A DNA stretch of 24,097 nt from an uncultured Prevotella sp. (GCA_900548745.1 URLQ01000030.1:1-24097), one strand, 5' to 3'. Shown: positions 1 to 8,502, counted from the stretch's first letter. Notes: generated by a model not told the origin, from the sequence alone. A program made the numbers and translations.

Positions 1-23
1 CTTCTCTTATAAAGTTCGCCACC

Positions 24-593
24 ATGACCGCCAAGAAACTCATTATAGCCTATTGGAAGGAACATCATCCCCACAAGGTGTACGGTATGAACAACATCTA
101 TGCCTATTCCGACAGCATAGGCATATACCATAACGCCATAGAGTATTCCATCTATTCTGGAAACAGGGACTGTTACAAGCTTCCTTCCGTCAACATTGTG
201 AGGGATGCCCACACACGTCTTCAGTCAATGTCAGCCGGCTACATAAAGGCCGGCACGCTTACATCCCCCGACATGAGACACCTTGCTATAGACATAGACA
301 ACGTCCGCAAAATAGACGAGTCCCAATACACCTTCCCTGAATACTGTGAGAAGCTTAAGGAACTGAACCCCGAAGATTCCGACTGCATAGACTTCTGTGC
401 AGAATACATATATGCCGCAGTCTATGCCAACCTGACAAACCTTGACGACTACACAGGCAAGGTCATATACCAGATCCGCAATTCCAATGCTGCGGTAAAG
501 GACAAGGACCTGCTTTACGGTCTTGTCCAAGTAGCGTATGCAAGTGTCCTGTTCTCACAGAACCTGCAGTTCCAAAGCGTCAGCAACAACTAA
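24..593 (+). CDS. Unrecognised protein upstream of the C13 peptidase, possibly 5'-truncated
   Basis: I do not recognise this family. From the ATG at 24 it encodes 189 residues that are rich in Tyr, Asp and Asn, with no membrane segment and no signal peptide. The same frame stays open upstream to the window edge, and there is no A-rich leader or ribosome-binding site before the ATG, so the true start may lie outside the window and any signal peptide could be missing. The last third (around residues 95-185) looks mainly helical. It ends 12 bases before the secreted C13 peptidase gene with no promoter or terminator between, so the two are probably co-transcribed. That makes a partner or accessory role for the peptidase possible, but nothing in the sequence shows it. 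Its third-position C/G-rich codon use resembles that of the peptidase gene. Confidence 0.7.
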   Translation: MTAKKLIIAYWKEHHPHKVYGMNNIYAYSDSIGIYHNAIEYSIYSGNRDCYKLPSVNIVRDAHTRLQSMSAGYIKAGTLTSPDMRHLAIDIDNVRKIDESQYTFPEYCEKLKELNPEDSDCIDFCAEYIYAAVYANLTNLDDYTGKVIYQIRNSNAAVKDKDLLYGLVQVAYASVLFSQNLQFQSVSNN

Positions 594-605
594 AAACCTA
601 CGATT

Positions 606-3299
606 ATGAACAAAATATTGACTATACTTTTCTCGCTGTCCTTCATGTCCATGCATGCACAGAACAGCATCGACTATCTGTCATTGTCGCGCAAGGCCTG
701 TTCCGACACGGAAGGCCAATACAGATACTACATAAGTGAAGACCTTGAGGGTGACGCCTCTTCCAGCACGCGTCTTGTCTTCGTCGATACAAATCCCGGA
801 GCTGGATGGAACCACAGCTGCAAGTACCTTTATTACAGTTTCCCAAGCAGTTCCATAGAAGGCAAGGACTACACGCTGAACATCGTGGATTCCGTCTGTC
901 CTCCATTGGACATGAAGATGAAACGCCTTGACAAGACATCTTCAGTGTACAAGGCACCAGGAAACACCTTTACTCCCGAAATCCACCCGATGCGTGACAA
1001 TCTCATAGCCAAGAAGATCTATGCCCTTATCCTCAGCGGTGGAGTGGATCCCATCTCCAATGAAGAACGCTATTGGAACGACTGCTCATATATATATAAG
1101 GTATTAAGAAACAAATACCAGATACCTAAGGAGAACATCGTCGTCCTCATGTCCGACGGCAGGAGCGACGGCAAGGACATGAACCCTTCAAACGGCGGTG
1201 ACTTCATCTCCTCACCCATTGACCTTGACGGAGACTACCGTCCGGATATAGACAACTCAGCCATAAAGTCCAATGTCGTCAACGCACTGAATGCTTTTGC
1301 GTCCAAGCTGACCCCAAAGGACAACTTCTTCCTTTATGTAGCCGACCATGGCGGCTATGATAAGGGTGGCGATCCTTACATCTCCCTTTGGGACGGCGGA
1401 AGAATCTATGACAGGGAACTGGCGGCTTTGCTTGACGGCATAAATGTAAAATACATGAACGTCGTGCTCGGCCAGTGCTATTCAGGAGGGTTTATAAAGA
1501 CACTTGAGAAGACAAACCGCGTGATAACCACTGCCTGTGCCGCTGACGAGCTGTCGTATGGTTCCGCAGACGGAGAACATGACGAGTTCCTGTATCATTG
1601 GACGACGGCGATAAATAGATACGGTAAAGACGGCAGACTTGTCAAGTCCGACTATGACAATGACGGTCACATCTCAATGTTTGAGGCATTCGTCTATGCC
1701 GCAGCAAGAGACATGTATACCAACGGCAAGTTCCCCTATGCCCAAGAGACCCCACAGATAAGCAGCCCTGCAGGCATCGTCATGGACGAACTTGCTTTTG
1801 ACCGTCTGCCGAAAGACACCGTCGACCTGTTTATCTGCGACTATAAAGGAGATACGGGCATAAGACCTTATGACAGGAATTTCGTATACTGGAGCAGTCC
1901 CGACATCTGGGGAAGGTTCAACGATGACGGTATAGAGCATCAGGAGGCAGAAAATATACGATTCACTAAAGACCATACTAAATGTTATATATATGTAAGA
2001 GTCAAGAACCGTGGAACAAAGCCGTATGTTTATATAGAAGACGACGACAGCAACATGTATGTCCATACGGCATGGGCAAGGTCTTCATTTGCCATCACTG
2101 AAGACAAATGGAGAGGACTGATAGAGGACAAGCCAATGCCGTCAGGCGGCTACATAGACAATGTTCGTATAGAACAGGACATCAATCCTGGAGAATCAGC
2201 AATAGTTGAGATAGAATGGAACCCCAGAAAAGGATTGCTGAGGGATCTGATAAAAGATGAAAAATTCCATGCTTGTCTACTTTCCTACATAACGGACAGT
2301 TCTTTCAGGATGCCGGACTGTTGGGAAGATGAAACCAGTATAGCTAAAATTTGGACGACCGATAAGATAGCCCAGAGGAATGTCGTCGTTCAAAAGTTCC
2401 AAAGCTTGACGGGTGTAGAAAATGTAAGAATAGACCTTGGAGAATTGTCTGCGGATAAGGACGACTTGTCAATAGCCATAGTTCCCCAGCAGAACAAAGC
2501 CAGCAATGTGAAGAAAGAACTTTCACTGAAATTCTCACCAGACATGTTCCAATCATTGCAGCAGAAGGATTTTCCAGGTGTAGACATCAAGTATAACAAC
2601 AATCCGGAAAAGGCTCTCTTGCTGAAGAGTGACAACAGTAAGGTCAGTGGCATAAAACTGTCAAAGGGCAATAATGACTATGTCGAACTTGCATATAGCC
2701 TCGTTGCAGACAGACCTATAGAAGACAGTGTCAGACATACTGTCAATCTCGCACTTACAGATAAGGATGGCAATTACCTCGGTGGAGAGACATATGAATA
2801 TATCAATGCTCCACGCGACCGTATTGGAATTAGTGCCACGACATTGTCAGACAGCGAAGGAAAAAGAACACTGAGCGTTACTGAAGTCAGTGAAGACGTA
2901 ACATACGAATGGTATGATTCTGATGGTAACTATATCGGTTCAGGTTCCAGCATCAGTGTTCCGGTGAATGCTACAGAGAAGCAGTACACCGTAAGAGTGA
3001 AGTCAGAATCGGACGGAGCTGTAAACTATGAAACGGTGACCGTGCCTAAATCAAGTGTAATTTCATCCGTGGATACAGCCTATAAAAATGGAATTAAGGT
3101 TGAGTTCTCGTCTCCTGTCCGCAGTAATACGAATCTTCAGATTGCATCCACGACATCCGTTTCACCAGTTAAGAACTATCCTGTAGAACAAGGCTCGTCA
3201 AGTTATATGGTAACCATACCCAACATGGAGCACGGTGTCTATCAGATAACCTTGCTGGAAAGTGGTAACATAATAGACACCTTTAAAGCAATAAAGTGA
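606..3299 (+). CDS. Secreted C13 (legumain/caspase-like) cysteine peptidase with T9SS-type C-terminus
   Basis: Predicted clan CD cysteine endopeptidase of 897 residues, exported to the cell surface or outside. Residues 1-19 form a signal peptide ending MHAQ. The catalytic domain spans about 125-390: the His-Gly pair is at H248-G249 (context VADHGGYD) after a hydrophobic strand, and the catalytic Cys is C291 (context GQCYSGG) after another. A canonical EF-hand loop follows at 349-360 (D349, D351, D353, G354, E360), probably binding calcium; similar loops are usual in Bacteroidetes C13 proteins. Residues about 425-560 look like a beta-sandwich (motifs SPDIWGRF and YIYVRVKNRG) and about 760-815 like an Ig fold. 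The tail from 820 ends GVYQITLLESGNIIDTFKAIK-like, typical of T9SS type A sorting domains. The substrate is unknown. It could be a processing or nutrient-acquiring protease. It likely shares a transcript with the gene 12 bases upstream. Confidence 0.9.
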   Translation: MNKILTILFSLSFMSMHAQNSIDYLSLSRKACSDTEGQYRYYISEDLEGDASSSTRLVFVDTNPGAGWNHSCKYLYYSFPSSSIEGKDYTLNIVDSVCPPLDMKMKRLDKTSSVYKAPGNTFTPEIHPMRDNLIAKKIYALILSGGVDPISNEERYWNDCSYIYKVLRNKYQIPKENIVVLMSDGRSDGKDMNPSNGGDFISSPIDLDGDYRPDIDNSAIKSNVVNALNAFASKLTPKDNFFLYVADHGGYDKGGDPYISLWDGGRIYDRELAALLDGINVKYMNVVLGQCYSGGFIKTLEKTNRVITTACAADELSYGSADGEHDEFLYHWTTAINRYGKDGRLVKSDYDNDGHISMFEAFVYAAARDMYTNGKFPYAQETPQISSPAGIVMDELAFDRLPKDTVDLFICDYKGDTGIRPYDRNFVYWSSPDIWGRFNDDGIEHQEAENIRFTKDHTKCYIYVRVKNRGTKPYVYIEDDDSNMYVHTAWARSSFAITEDKWRGLIEDKPMPSGGYIDNVRIEQDINPGESAIVEIEWNPRKGLLRDLIKDEKFHACLLSYITDSSFRMPDCWEDETSIAKIWTTDKIAQRNVVVQKFQSLTGVENVRIDLGELSADKDDLSIAIVPQQNKASNVKKELSLKFSPDMFQSLQQKDFPGVDIKYNNNPEKALLLKSDNSKVSGIKLSKGNNDYVELAYSLVADRPIEDSVRHTVNLALTDKDGNYLGGETYEYINAPRDRIGISATTLSDSEGKRTLSVTEVSEDVTYEWYDSDGNYIGSGSSISVPVNATEKQYTVRVKSESDGAVNYETVTVPKSSVISSVDTAYKNGIKVEFSSPVRSNTNLQIASTTSVSPVKNYPVEQGSSSYMVTIPNMEHGVYQITLLESGNIIDTFKAIK

Positions 3300-3307
3300 T
3301 AAAAAGT

Positions 3308-3339
3308 TTTGCCTTTTGCCATACATTCATTACTTTTGC
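3308..3339 (+). promoter_or_regulatory. Bacteroidetes-type promoter for the LRR gene
   Basis: TTTG at 3308-3311, a 19-bp spacer, then TACTTTTGC at 3331-3339 match the Bacteroidetes sigma-ABfr pattern (TTTG, 19-21 bp, TAnnTTTG). It starts 8 bases after the peptidase stop. Transcription would begin near 3344-3346, giving a leader of about 50 bases to the ATG at 3397. This means the LRR gene can be expressed separately from the peptidase. Confidence 0.7.
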
Positions 3340-3353
3340 AATGGATGTATGGC
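3318..3353 (+). repeat. 14-bp inverted repeat flanking the -7 box (operator or 3' hairpin)
   Basis: GCCATACATTCATT at 3318-3331 and AATGGATGTATGGC at 3340-3353 are complementary along all 14 positions with one G-T wobble. The 8-base loop (3332-3339) holds nearly all of the -7 element. There is no T-run after it, so it is a poor intrinsic terminator. It could be a regulator-binding palindrome over the promoter, or a stabilising 3' hairpin for the peptidase mRNA. Confidence 0.6.
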
Positions 3354-3396
3354 TATTGTCAAACACCCTTTGTTAAACGTTTAAACATTATTGATT

Positions 3397-4935
3397 ATGA
3401 AGAGAACATTATTGGCCATATTGGCACTGTCCGCATCATTGCTTCCTTCAATGTCCAAGGTCGTCAAGATAATAGACTTCGGTAAAGACTGCGCCGGCAA
3501 GTCTATAACCTTCACAGACGAGGAGCTTTCCACTGTAGACTCCCTCGTTCTGAAAGGCGACATAGGGAGTTTCAACTTCAAGAACCTGCGCAACATAATC
3601 GAAAAGGGTGTGCTTACGGGTATCGACATGTCCGAAGCCTCGTTCTATGAAAACTACATCCCTGAAAAAGCGTTCATGCCTTCAGACGGCAAAGCCGAAG
3701 CACGCACCAACCTGCGTTACATAACCCTTCCCAATGAGCTGGAGTATATCAGCGACCAGGCATTTGCGAAAACGAATCTTCAGTACGTAAAGATCCCTTC
3801 AACTGTAATACACATCGGTTCGGGTGCTTTCGGCGACTGCAACGAACTGAAGCGTATCGATGTCTCGTCCCTCTATCTGAACATGAGTGAACTTGTAGAC
3901 GGCAACGCCTTTTACGGTCTGCCGTCCGGTGTGTCAGTCCGTGTGCCGGTTGGAACATCCGGAGCCTACAGGTCATCTGCCCCGTGGTCGTCTTTCCAGA
4001 ACATAACAGAAGATTCCGGCGTATACAACGCCATGACCGTAACCCTCAACGGACAGTCTTTGGAGTCTGTGCTCGGTGATGCAGCCTTGCAGTTGGATTC
4101 GCTGTGTGTCCTCGGTACAATGACAGCAGACGACTTCATCGCCATCCGCAAGTATGTTGCCACAGGGCGACTAAGCTCAGTAGACCTCAGCGGCAGCGAG
4201 ATAGAAGGTGGCATGATACCGGATTTGGGCTTTGAATATTTTGACGGTACATATTATGTCTACCCGGAGAGACTGCGTGGATTCAAGTTCCCGACGAATG
4301 TGGATACCGTACCCGCAGACATGTTCTTGTATGCCACACTTGTGAATTTCACCTTGCCTTCTACAATAAAGACAATAGGCGAACATTCCTTCCGCGACTG
4401 CCGCTTCATAGGTCCTGTTCGAGTGTCTGAAGGCACGACAGAAATACAAACCTATGCCTTTAACGACAAGTGTGCAAGGAAATGGCGTTACGAAAGGACA
4501 CTGTATCTGCCTTCTACCTTGGACAAGGTAAGTGGAGGTTCCCTCCGTTTTGCTGTCATGGGAAAGTACAATCTGTACTGCAACAGGATGACCCCTCCGG
4601 AGTTTTGTTCCGAAGATTACAAGGACGGTCCTTTCGGTCCTGTCTTTGATGCGGATAATCCAAGACCTCTTTATAACTGGACGCTCTATGTTCCAGTAGG
4701 TGCCAAGGAGGCATATCTGAATGATGAGTATTGGAAATGGTTTGAGAACATCATCGAGACAACGGACTTCAGTGGTCAGGGCGCAGGAATAGAAGGCGTC
4801 CGCACGGAGACGACAGACAACGGTTCTGCCACACGCATCTATACCATTGACGGCAGACGCATCGCTACAGGTGCCGGTATCAGCAGCTTGCCTCATGGAA
4901 TGTATATTGTGAATGGCAAGAAGGTTGTGAAGTGA
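3397..4935 (+). CDS. BspA-like leucine-rich-repeat surface protein with T9SS-type C-terminus
   Basis: Secreted protein of 512 residues, probably displayed on the surface, where BspA-type proteins commonly act in adhesion. I chose the ATG at 3397 over an in-frame TTG at 3391 because it begins an ordinary signal peptide (MKRTLLAILALSASLLPSMS). Two blocks of LRR_5 repeats are visible: about 100-165 (context LPNELEYISDQAF, IPSTVIHIGSGAFGDC) and about 290-375 (LPSTIKTIGEHSFRDC, LPSTLDKVSGGS). Between and after them are phrases such as VRVPVGTSGAY and LYVPVGAKEAY that are typical of these proteins. The C-terminal 40 residues (RIYTIDGRRI, LPHGMYIVNGKKVVK) are a clear T9SS type A sorting signal. It has its own promoter. 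Two strong stem-loops follow the stop codon. The ligand cannot be told from the sequence. Confidence 0.9.
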   Translation: MKRTLLAILALSASLLPSMSKVVKIIDFGKDCAGKSITFTDEELSTVDSLVLKGDIGSFNFKNLRNIIEKGVLTGIDMSEASFYENYIPEKAFMPSDGKAEARTNLRYITLPNELEYISDQAFAKTNLQYVKIPSTVIHIGSGAFGDCNELKRIDVSSLYLNMSELVDGNAFYGLPSGVSVRVPVGTSGAYRSSAPWSSFQNITEDSGVYNAMTVTLNGQSLESVLGDAALQLDSLCVLGTMTADDFIAIRKYVATGRLSSVDLSGSEIEGGMIPDLGFEYFDGTYYVYPERLRGFKFPTNVDTVPADMFLYATLVNFTLPSTIKTIGEHSFRDCRFIGPVRVSEGTTEIQTYAFNDKCARKWRYERTLYLPSTLDKVSGGSLRFAVMGKYNLYCNRMTPPEFCSEDYKDGPFGPVFDADNPRPLYNWTLYVPVGAKEAYLNDEYWKWFENIIETTDFSGQGAGIEGVRTETTDNGSATRIYTIDGRRIATGAGISSLPHGMYIVNGKKVVK

Positions 4936-4956
4936 TGTAAAGGAGTAATGGTAATG

Positions 4957-4996
4957 GTCGTGTCGGGAGACGGGAATGGTAGTCTCCGGGCATGAC
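4957..4996 (+). other. Stem-loop 1 downstream of the LRR gene
   Basis: Arms 4957-4971 and 4982-4996 pair over 15 positions with one G-G mismatch and two G-U wobbles; the core is GGAGAC/GTCTCC and the loop is 10 bases. It starts 22 bases after the LRR stop. No T-run follows, so it is more likely an RNA 3'-end stabiliser or a non-canonical terminator than a classical one. Confidence 0.55.
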
Positions 4997-5013
4997 AGAT
5001 AAGATAAAGGTAG

Positions 5014-5053
5014 TCCGCCTGGGTTCTGCATTGGTGTGTGGGACTTGGGCGGA
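5014..5053 (+). other. Stem-loop 2 downstream of the LRR gene
   Basis: Arms 5014-5026 and 5041-5053 pair over 13 positions as RNA, five of them G-U wobbles, with a TCCGCC/GGCGGA base and a 14-base loop. An A/T-rich stretch follows (from 5054) but not a pure T-run. With the stem-loop just before it, it forms a structured region between the LRR and TPR genes. The wobbles pair only in plus-strand RNA, so if real it acts in the plus-strand transcript. Confidence 0.45.
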
Positions 5054-5103
5054 TATATAATAAAACAAATATGTTGTATGACTGTTTTTGTTATAGTTTT
5101 TTT

Positions 5104-5112
5104 TAAATTTGC
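5104..5112 (+). promoter_or_regulatory. -7 element, candidate promoter of the TPR regulator
   Basis: TAAATTTGC fits the TAnnTTTG -7 consensus and sits 28 bases before the ATG at 5141. At the usual 19-bp spacing the -33 site reads ACTG, a poor match, so this is either a weak promoter or one that needs an activator. Confidence 0.45.
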
Positions 5113-5140
5113 AGATAGTATTCTTTAGTCTTTGTTAAAT

Positions 5141-6919
5141 ATGAATATAAAGAAAATAAAAAAAATATATCTGCTATTGTGTATGGTGGTAGCTTTTATT
5201 GCAATAATTGGTTTAGTGATTTTTCTACGTGCAATAGATCATACATCTCCTTCTTATCCTAAGAAGTTGGTCCAAGCTGACTCTCTTTGCGAAAACTTCC
5301 CAGACAGTGCATTGGTAATCTTGTCAGGTTTTAATACTATAAAAATGAAGACTTTAGACAAGTGTTATTTACAGTATCTACAGTTGAAAGCCAATTGTAA
5401 GCGTAAAATTTCGTATGTTCAAGATGCAGAGAGATTGTCGGGGCTTATAAATGAGTGTGAGAGGAATGGTATTGGTGAAACAAATTTAGGTGATCTGTAT
5501 TATTATTCCGGATGCGTCTATCGTAATTTGAAAGATGATCCTCAGGCACTCTTCTACTACTTAAAGGCTTTGGAAATATATGAAAAACATATAAATGAGA
5601 AAATGCTTGGTAGGACCAATACCCAGGTCGGTAATATATTGATAAACCAGTGTATATATGCGGATGCTGAAAAATACTTGAAAAAGGGGTGGGTTCACAG
5701 TATGAAAGCCGGTGATAGCCATTGGGGATGTTATGCATTACGGGATCTGGCATGGTGTCAAGCAGCATTAAAAGATTACAGCTCTTCGTTGCGAACATAC
5801 AAAAGAGGACTAAAGTTGACAGAAGCGGTGGCTGATACGGCAATGGCAGCTTATATTAATACTCAGTTGGCGAGCCTTCTGTTGAATATGCACAAATATG
5901 ATGATGCAGAAGCTTCGATAATGAAAGCTCTGGCATATAATTTCGCTGAAGACCGCAGTCCGAATTTATGTATCCTTGTGAAACTATACAATAAGACCGG
6001 AAGGCAGAATAAGACAATGAAGTATTGCGAAGAGCTGATGGCTAAAGGTACCGTCTATGGCAAGCAGCTGGCAAGTAGGCAGCTTGCAGAATATTATATA
6101 AAAAGAGGTGATATAGAGAAAGGAAAAAAGTATTGTGGACTGACTGCTGCTTTGACCGATTCTATAAGAAAAATATCGGCAGAAGAGTCTGTGGCAAAGA
6201 TGTCGGCAGCTTATAACCATAACATCCTTGACAAGCAGAAGCAGAAACTGGAAGAAACAAAGCGGAGGCAAACTTTTTTGTTAATTATCTTTTCCCTGTT
6301 GTTGACAATAGGTGTTATAGTCTCTTTATTTATCCGCAGGAATGTTATATATAAAAGGAATGAACAGAATCTTAGAAATATTGCACTCGAAGCAGCACTT
6401 GAGGAAAATAAAAAGGTAATCGTGGATAATGAAGAAAAATATAAGGAGGAGATAAAACGGATTAATGATATTGTTCAAGAAAAAGACGAGGAGATAATGG
6501 CTTTGAAGAGAAGTTGCCATTCTGACAATGATGGGGATGAGGAAGATAAGGACTTGTGGCGCATTGATGTTGACGAGAAGATCTTAAACTCCATGATATA
6601 TAGAAAGTTTATTGCCGCCTCTAAAGCTCCTAAATCGAAAAATCTGCTTACCGAAGAAGATTGGCAGGCAATGGAAAATATTGTCTGTGAGGTTTACCCT
6701 AAAATGAGGAACGTTATATTTGGCATGAAGAACATGAGTACTATAAATATAAGAATTACCATTCTCACAAGGGTCGGAATGAGACCTACATATATAGCAA
6801 ACTTGTTGATTAAAGAAAAGAGTACGGTAAATTCTGCACGGAAGAGACTCTTTGAAAAGAACTTTGGAACATGTGGCTCACCTGGCGATTGGGATAATTT
6901 TATTATGTCTATTCGTTGA
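5141..6919 (+). CDS. Membrane-spanning TPR regulator with C-terminal helix-turn-helix
   Basis: Protein of 592 residues, likely a one-component transmembrane regulator. A TTG lies in frame at 5132, but the ATG at 5141 starts a basic stretch followed by a hydrophobic segment (about 10-30) that fits a signal anchor. Residues about 35-345 carry helical TPR-like pairs (for example around 112-150, 160-190, 198-230, 240-270), presumably periplasmic. A second membrane segment is at about 378-398, followed by a charged coiled coil (403-460). The C-terminus (about 500-592) contains INIRITILTRVGMRPTYIANLL and STVNSARKRLFEKNFG, which I recognise as the helix-turn-helix typical of Bacteroidetes TPR regulators, presumably cytoplasmic. 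The gene is clearly more A/T-rich than its neighbours. Its targets are unknown; the LRR and peptidase genes just upstream are candidates by position only. Confidence 0.8.
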   Translation: MNIKKIKKIYLLLCMVVAFIAIIGLVIFLRAIDHTSPSYPKKLVQADSLCENFPDSALVILSGFNTIKMKTLDKCYLQYLQLKANCKRKISYVQDAERLSGLINECERNGIGETNLGDLYYYSGCVYRNLKDDPQALFYYLKALEIYEKHINEKMLGRTNTQVGNILINQCIYADAEKYLKKGWVHSMKAGDSHWGCYALRDLAWCQAALKDYSSSLRTYKRGLKLTEAVADTAMAAYINTQLASLLLNMHKYDDAEASIMKALAYNFAEDRSPNLCILVKLYNKTGRQNKTMKYCEELMAKGTVYGKQLASRQLAEYYIKRGDIEKGKKYCGLTAALTDSIRKISAEESVAKMSAAYNHNILDKQKQKLEETKRRQTFLLIIFSLLLTIGVIVSLFIRRNVIYKRNEQNLRNIALEAALEENKKVIVDNEEKYKEEIKRINDIVQEKDEEIMALKRSCHSDNDGDEEDKDLWRIDVDEKILNSMIYRKFIAASKAPKSKNLLTEEDWQAMENIVCEVYPKMRNVIFGMKNMSTINIRITILTRVGMRPTYIANLLIKEKSTVNSARKRLFEKNFGTCGSPGDWDNFIMSIR

Positions 6920-6946
6920 TGGATGAAAGATTTTTAATATATTTGC
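6915..6946 (+). promoter_or_regulatory. Bacteroidetes-type promoter for the M18 aminopeptidase
   Basis: GTTG at 6915-6918 (overlapping the TPR stop codon), a 19-bp spacer, then TATATTTGC at 6938-6946. The -7 box is a full match to TAnnTTTG and the -33 box is close. The predicted start near 6952 gives a leader of about 35 bases before the ATG at 6987. Confidence 0.65.
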
Positions 6947-6986
6947 ACGGTGATTGTCATTATACATGTAGAACTTTAAACCCTAA

Positions 6987-8285
6987 ATGACTATGATACA
7001 GAATCTTATTGAATTCTTGAACGCATCGCCAGTGAACTTCCTGGCAGTAAAAACAGTTAAGGAAAGACTCATGGAGGCTGGCTTCCGTGAGATTGACGCC
7101 GCTAAGCCGATAGGTAATGTAGTGGCTGGAGACAGGCTGTTCTTCACGAAAAACGACTCTTCGATCTATGCCGTGCAGATAGGAAAGGGAAAACTTGCCG
7201 ACAATGGCTTCCACCTTATCTGTGCTCACTGCGACTCTCCAACGTTCCGCATCAAGCCGAATGCAGAGATGCTCTGCGAGGGTGGAATAACGAAACTGAA
7301 CACTGAGGTGTATGGCGGTCCGATAATGAGCACTTGGTTTGACCGTCCGCTGAGTCTTGCTGGAAGAGTGATAGTACGCACCGCTGACGTGATGAACCCG
7401 GAGACAAGACTGTTGCACGTGAAAAGACCATTGCTGCAGATAAGCAATCTGGCAATACACTTTAACCGACAGGTGAACGACGGCGTGAAGCTGAGCAAGC
7501 AGAAAGACATGTTGCCGCTGCTGGGTGTTGTGGAGAATGAACTGGAGCGTGGCAATATGCTTATGAACGTAATCACTTCAGAGCTGGGAGTGAAGAAGGA
7601 AGACGTGCTCGACTTCGACCTTTATCTGTATGATACCGCTTCGGCTTGCACCTTCGGAGTGCATGATGAGTTTATCTCCGCAGGCAGACTCGACGACCTT
7701 AGCATGGTGCATGCCGGACTGACGGCTCTGCTGCAGAACGTGGACGAGGTGCCGGAAACGACACGTGTGCTTGCCGTGTTTGACAACGAGGAGACAGGAA
7801 GCCAGACCAAGCAGGGAGCGGGAAGCCCGTTCCTGAGTACTATGCTGCAGCGTCTTGTTATGGCACAGGGAGGAGATATGGAGGATTTCTACTGCAGTGT
7901 GGAGAAGGCTTTCATGATTTCAGCAGACAATGCCCATGCTTGGCATCCTAACTATTCGGAGAAATATGACCCTACGAACCATCCTGTGCTTGGTGGCGGA
8001 CCGGCTATAAAGTTTAATGCTGCACAGAAATATGCCAGTGATGCCGTGTCGGCAGCTGTCTTTGAAGGAATCTGTGAGAAGGCTGGCGTGCCATGCCAGA
8101 GGTTTGTTAACCACAGCGATGTGGCAGGAGGCAGCACTCTCGGAAATATCCTTGCAGCATCGTTGCCGTTAAGAGGTGTGGATATGGGAAACCCAGTACT
8201 TGCCATGCACTCTGTAAGAGAAACCGGTTCTGTGGCTGACCATGAATACTGCATAAAGGCTTTTGCAGAGTTCTACAGACTTTAG
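6987..8285 (+). CDS. M18 family metallo-aminopeptidase
   Basis: Cytoplasmic dinuclear-zinc aminopeptidase of 432 residues, a normal length for the family, which removes N-terminal (often acidic) residues from peptides. The expected metal and catalytic motifs are all present: H81 in AHCDSPTF, D236 in GRLDDL, the E268-E269 pair in FDNEETGS, D314 in ISADNAHAWHPNY, and H408 in AMHSVRE. The HSDVAGGSTLGN motif at 376-387 is also typical. There is no signal peptide, which agrees with a role in intracellular peptide turnover. I used the first ATG (6987); a second in-frame ATG at 6993 is equally possible. It has its own promoter and is probably a single-gene unit, because the next genes converge on it. 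Bacterial members are sometimes named apeB or pepC, so I give no symbol. Confidence 0.93.
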   Translation: MTMIQNLIEFLNASPVNFLAVKTVKERLMEAGFREIDAAKPIGNVVAGDRLFFTKNDSSIYAVQIGKGKLADNGFHLICAHCDSPTFRIKPNAEMLCEGGITKLNTEVYGGPIMSTWFDRPLSLAGRVIVRTADVMNPETRLLHVKRPLLQISNLAIHFNRQVNDGVKLSKQKDMLPLLGVVENELERGNMLMNVITSELGVKKEDVLDFDLYLYDTASACTFGVHDEFISAGRLDDLSMVHAGLTALLQNVDEVPETTRVLAVFDNEETGSQTKQGAGSPFLSTMLQRLVMAQGGDMEDFYCSVEKAFMISADNAHAWHPNYSEKYDPTNHPVLGGGPAIKFNAAQKYASDAVSAAVFEGICEKAGVPCQRFVNHSDVAGGSTLGNILAASLPLRGVDMGNPVLAMHSVRETGSVADHEYCIKAFAEFYRL

Positions 8286-8464
8286 AATATTATATGGAGA
8301 GTAGCGTCTCTGTATCGCTTCCGCTATTTAATATACGAAGTGGCATATAATATCCGCTTATTCCATTATACGTTGGATTAAGTGTAAAATATGGTCCAAA
8401 TATGTCGTGGAATGATGAATATTATTGCAAATTGATTTTATTATGAAACTTTTCCTTTCTTTTA
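8286..8464. other. Intergenic stretch with no gene seen
   Basis: This A/T-rich stretch lies between the M18 stop and the candidate small-RNA promoter. I see no start codon opening a convincing frame, no strong hairpin directly after the M18 stop, and no tRNA-like fold. It may contain the M18 3' untranslated region. Confidence 0.5.
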
Positions 8465-8497
8465 TTTGGAATTATCAATAAAAAATGATAGATTTGC
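8465..8497 (+). promoter_or_regulatory. Orphan Bacteroidetes-type promoter in the intergenic gap
   Basis: TTTG at 8465-8468, a 20-bp spacer, then TAGATTTGC at 8489-8497 match both consensus boxes with ideal spacing. No plus-strand protein gene follows; the transcript would run about 120 bases to the hairpin terminator at 8593-8626. Confidence 0.65.
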
Positions 8498-8502
8498 AAA
8501 GT

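Noticed and set aside
3391..3396. TTG start for the LRR protein, two codons upstream of the ATG
   Set aside because: The ATG at 3397 starts a standard signal peptide and needs no rare initiation codon.
4177..5031. Open frame of 284 codons on the minus strand opposite the LRR gene
   Set aside because: The LRR frame has a signal peptide, repeats and sorting tail; the opposite frame is Cys/His/Arg-rich without any domain sense and crosses the stem-loop region.
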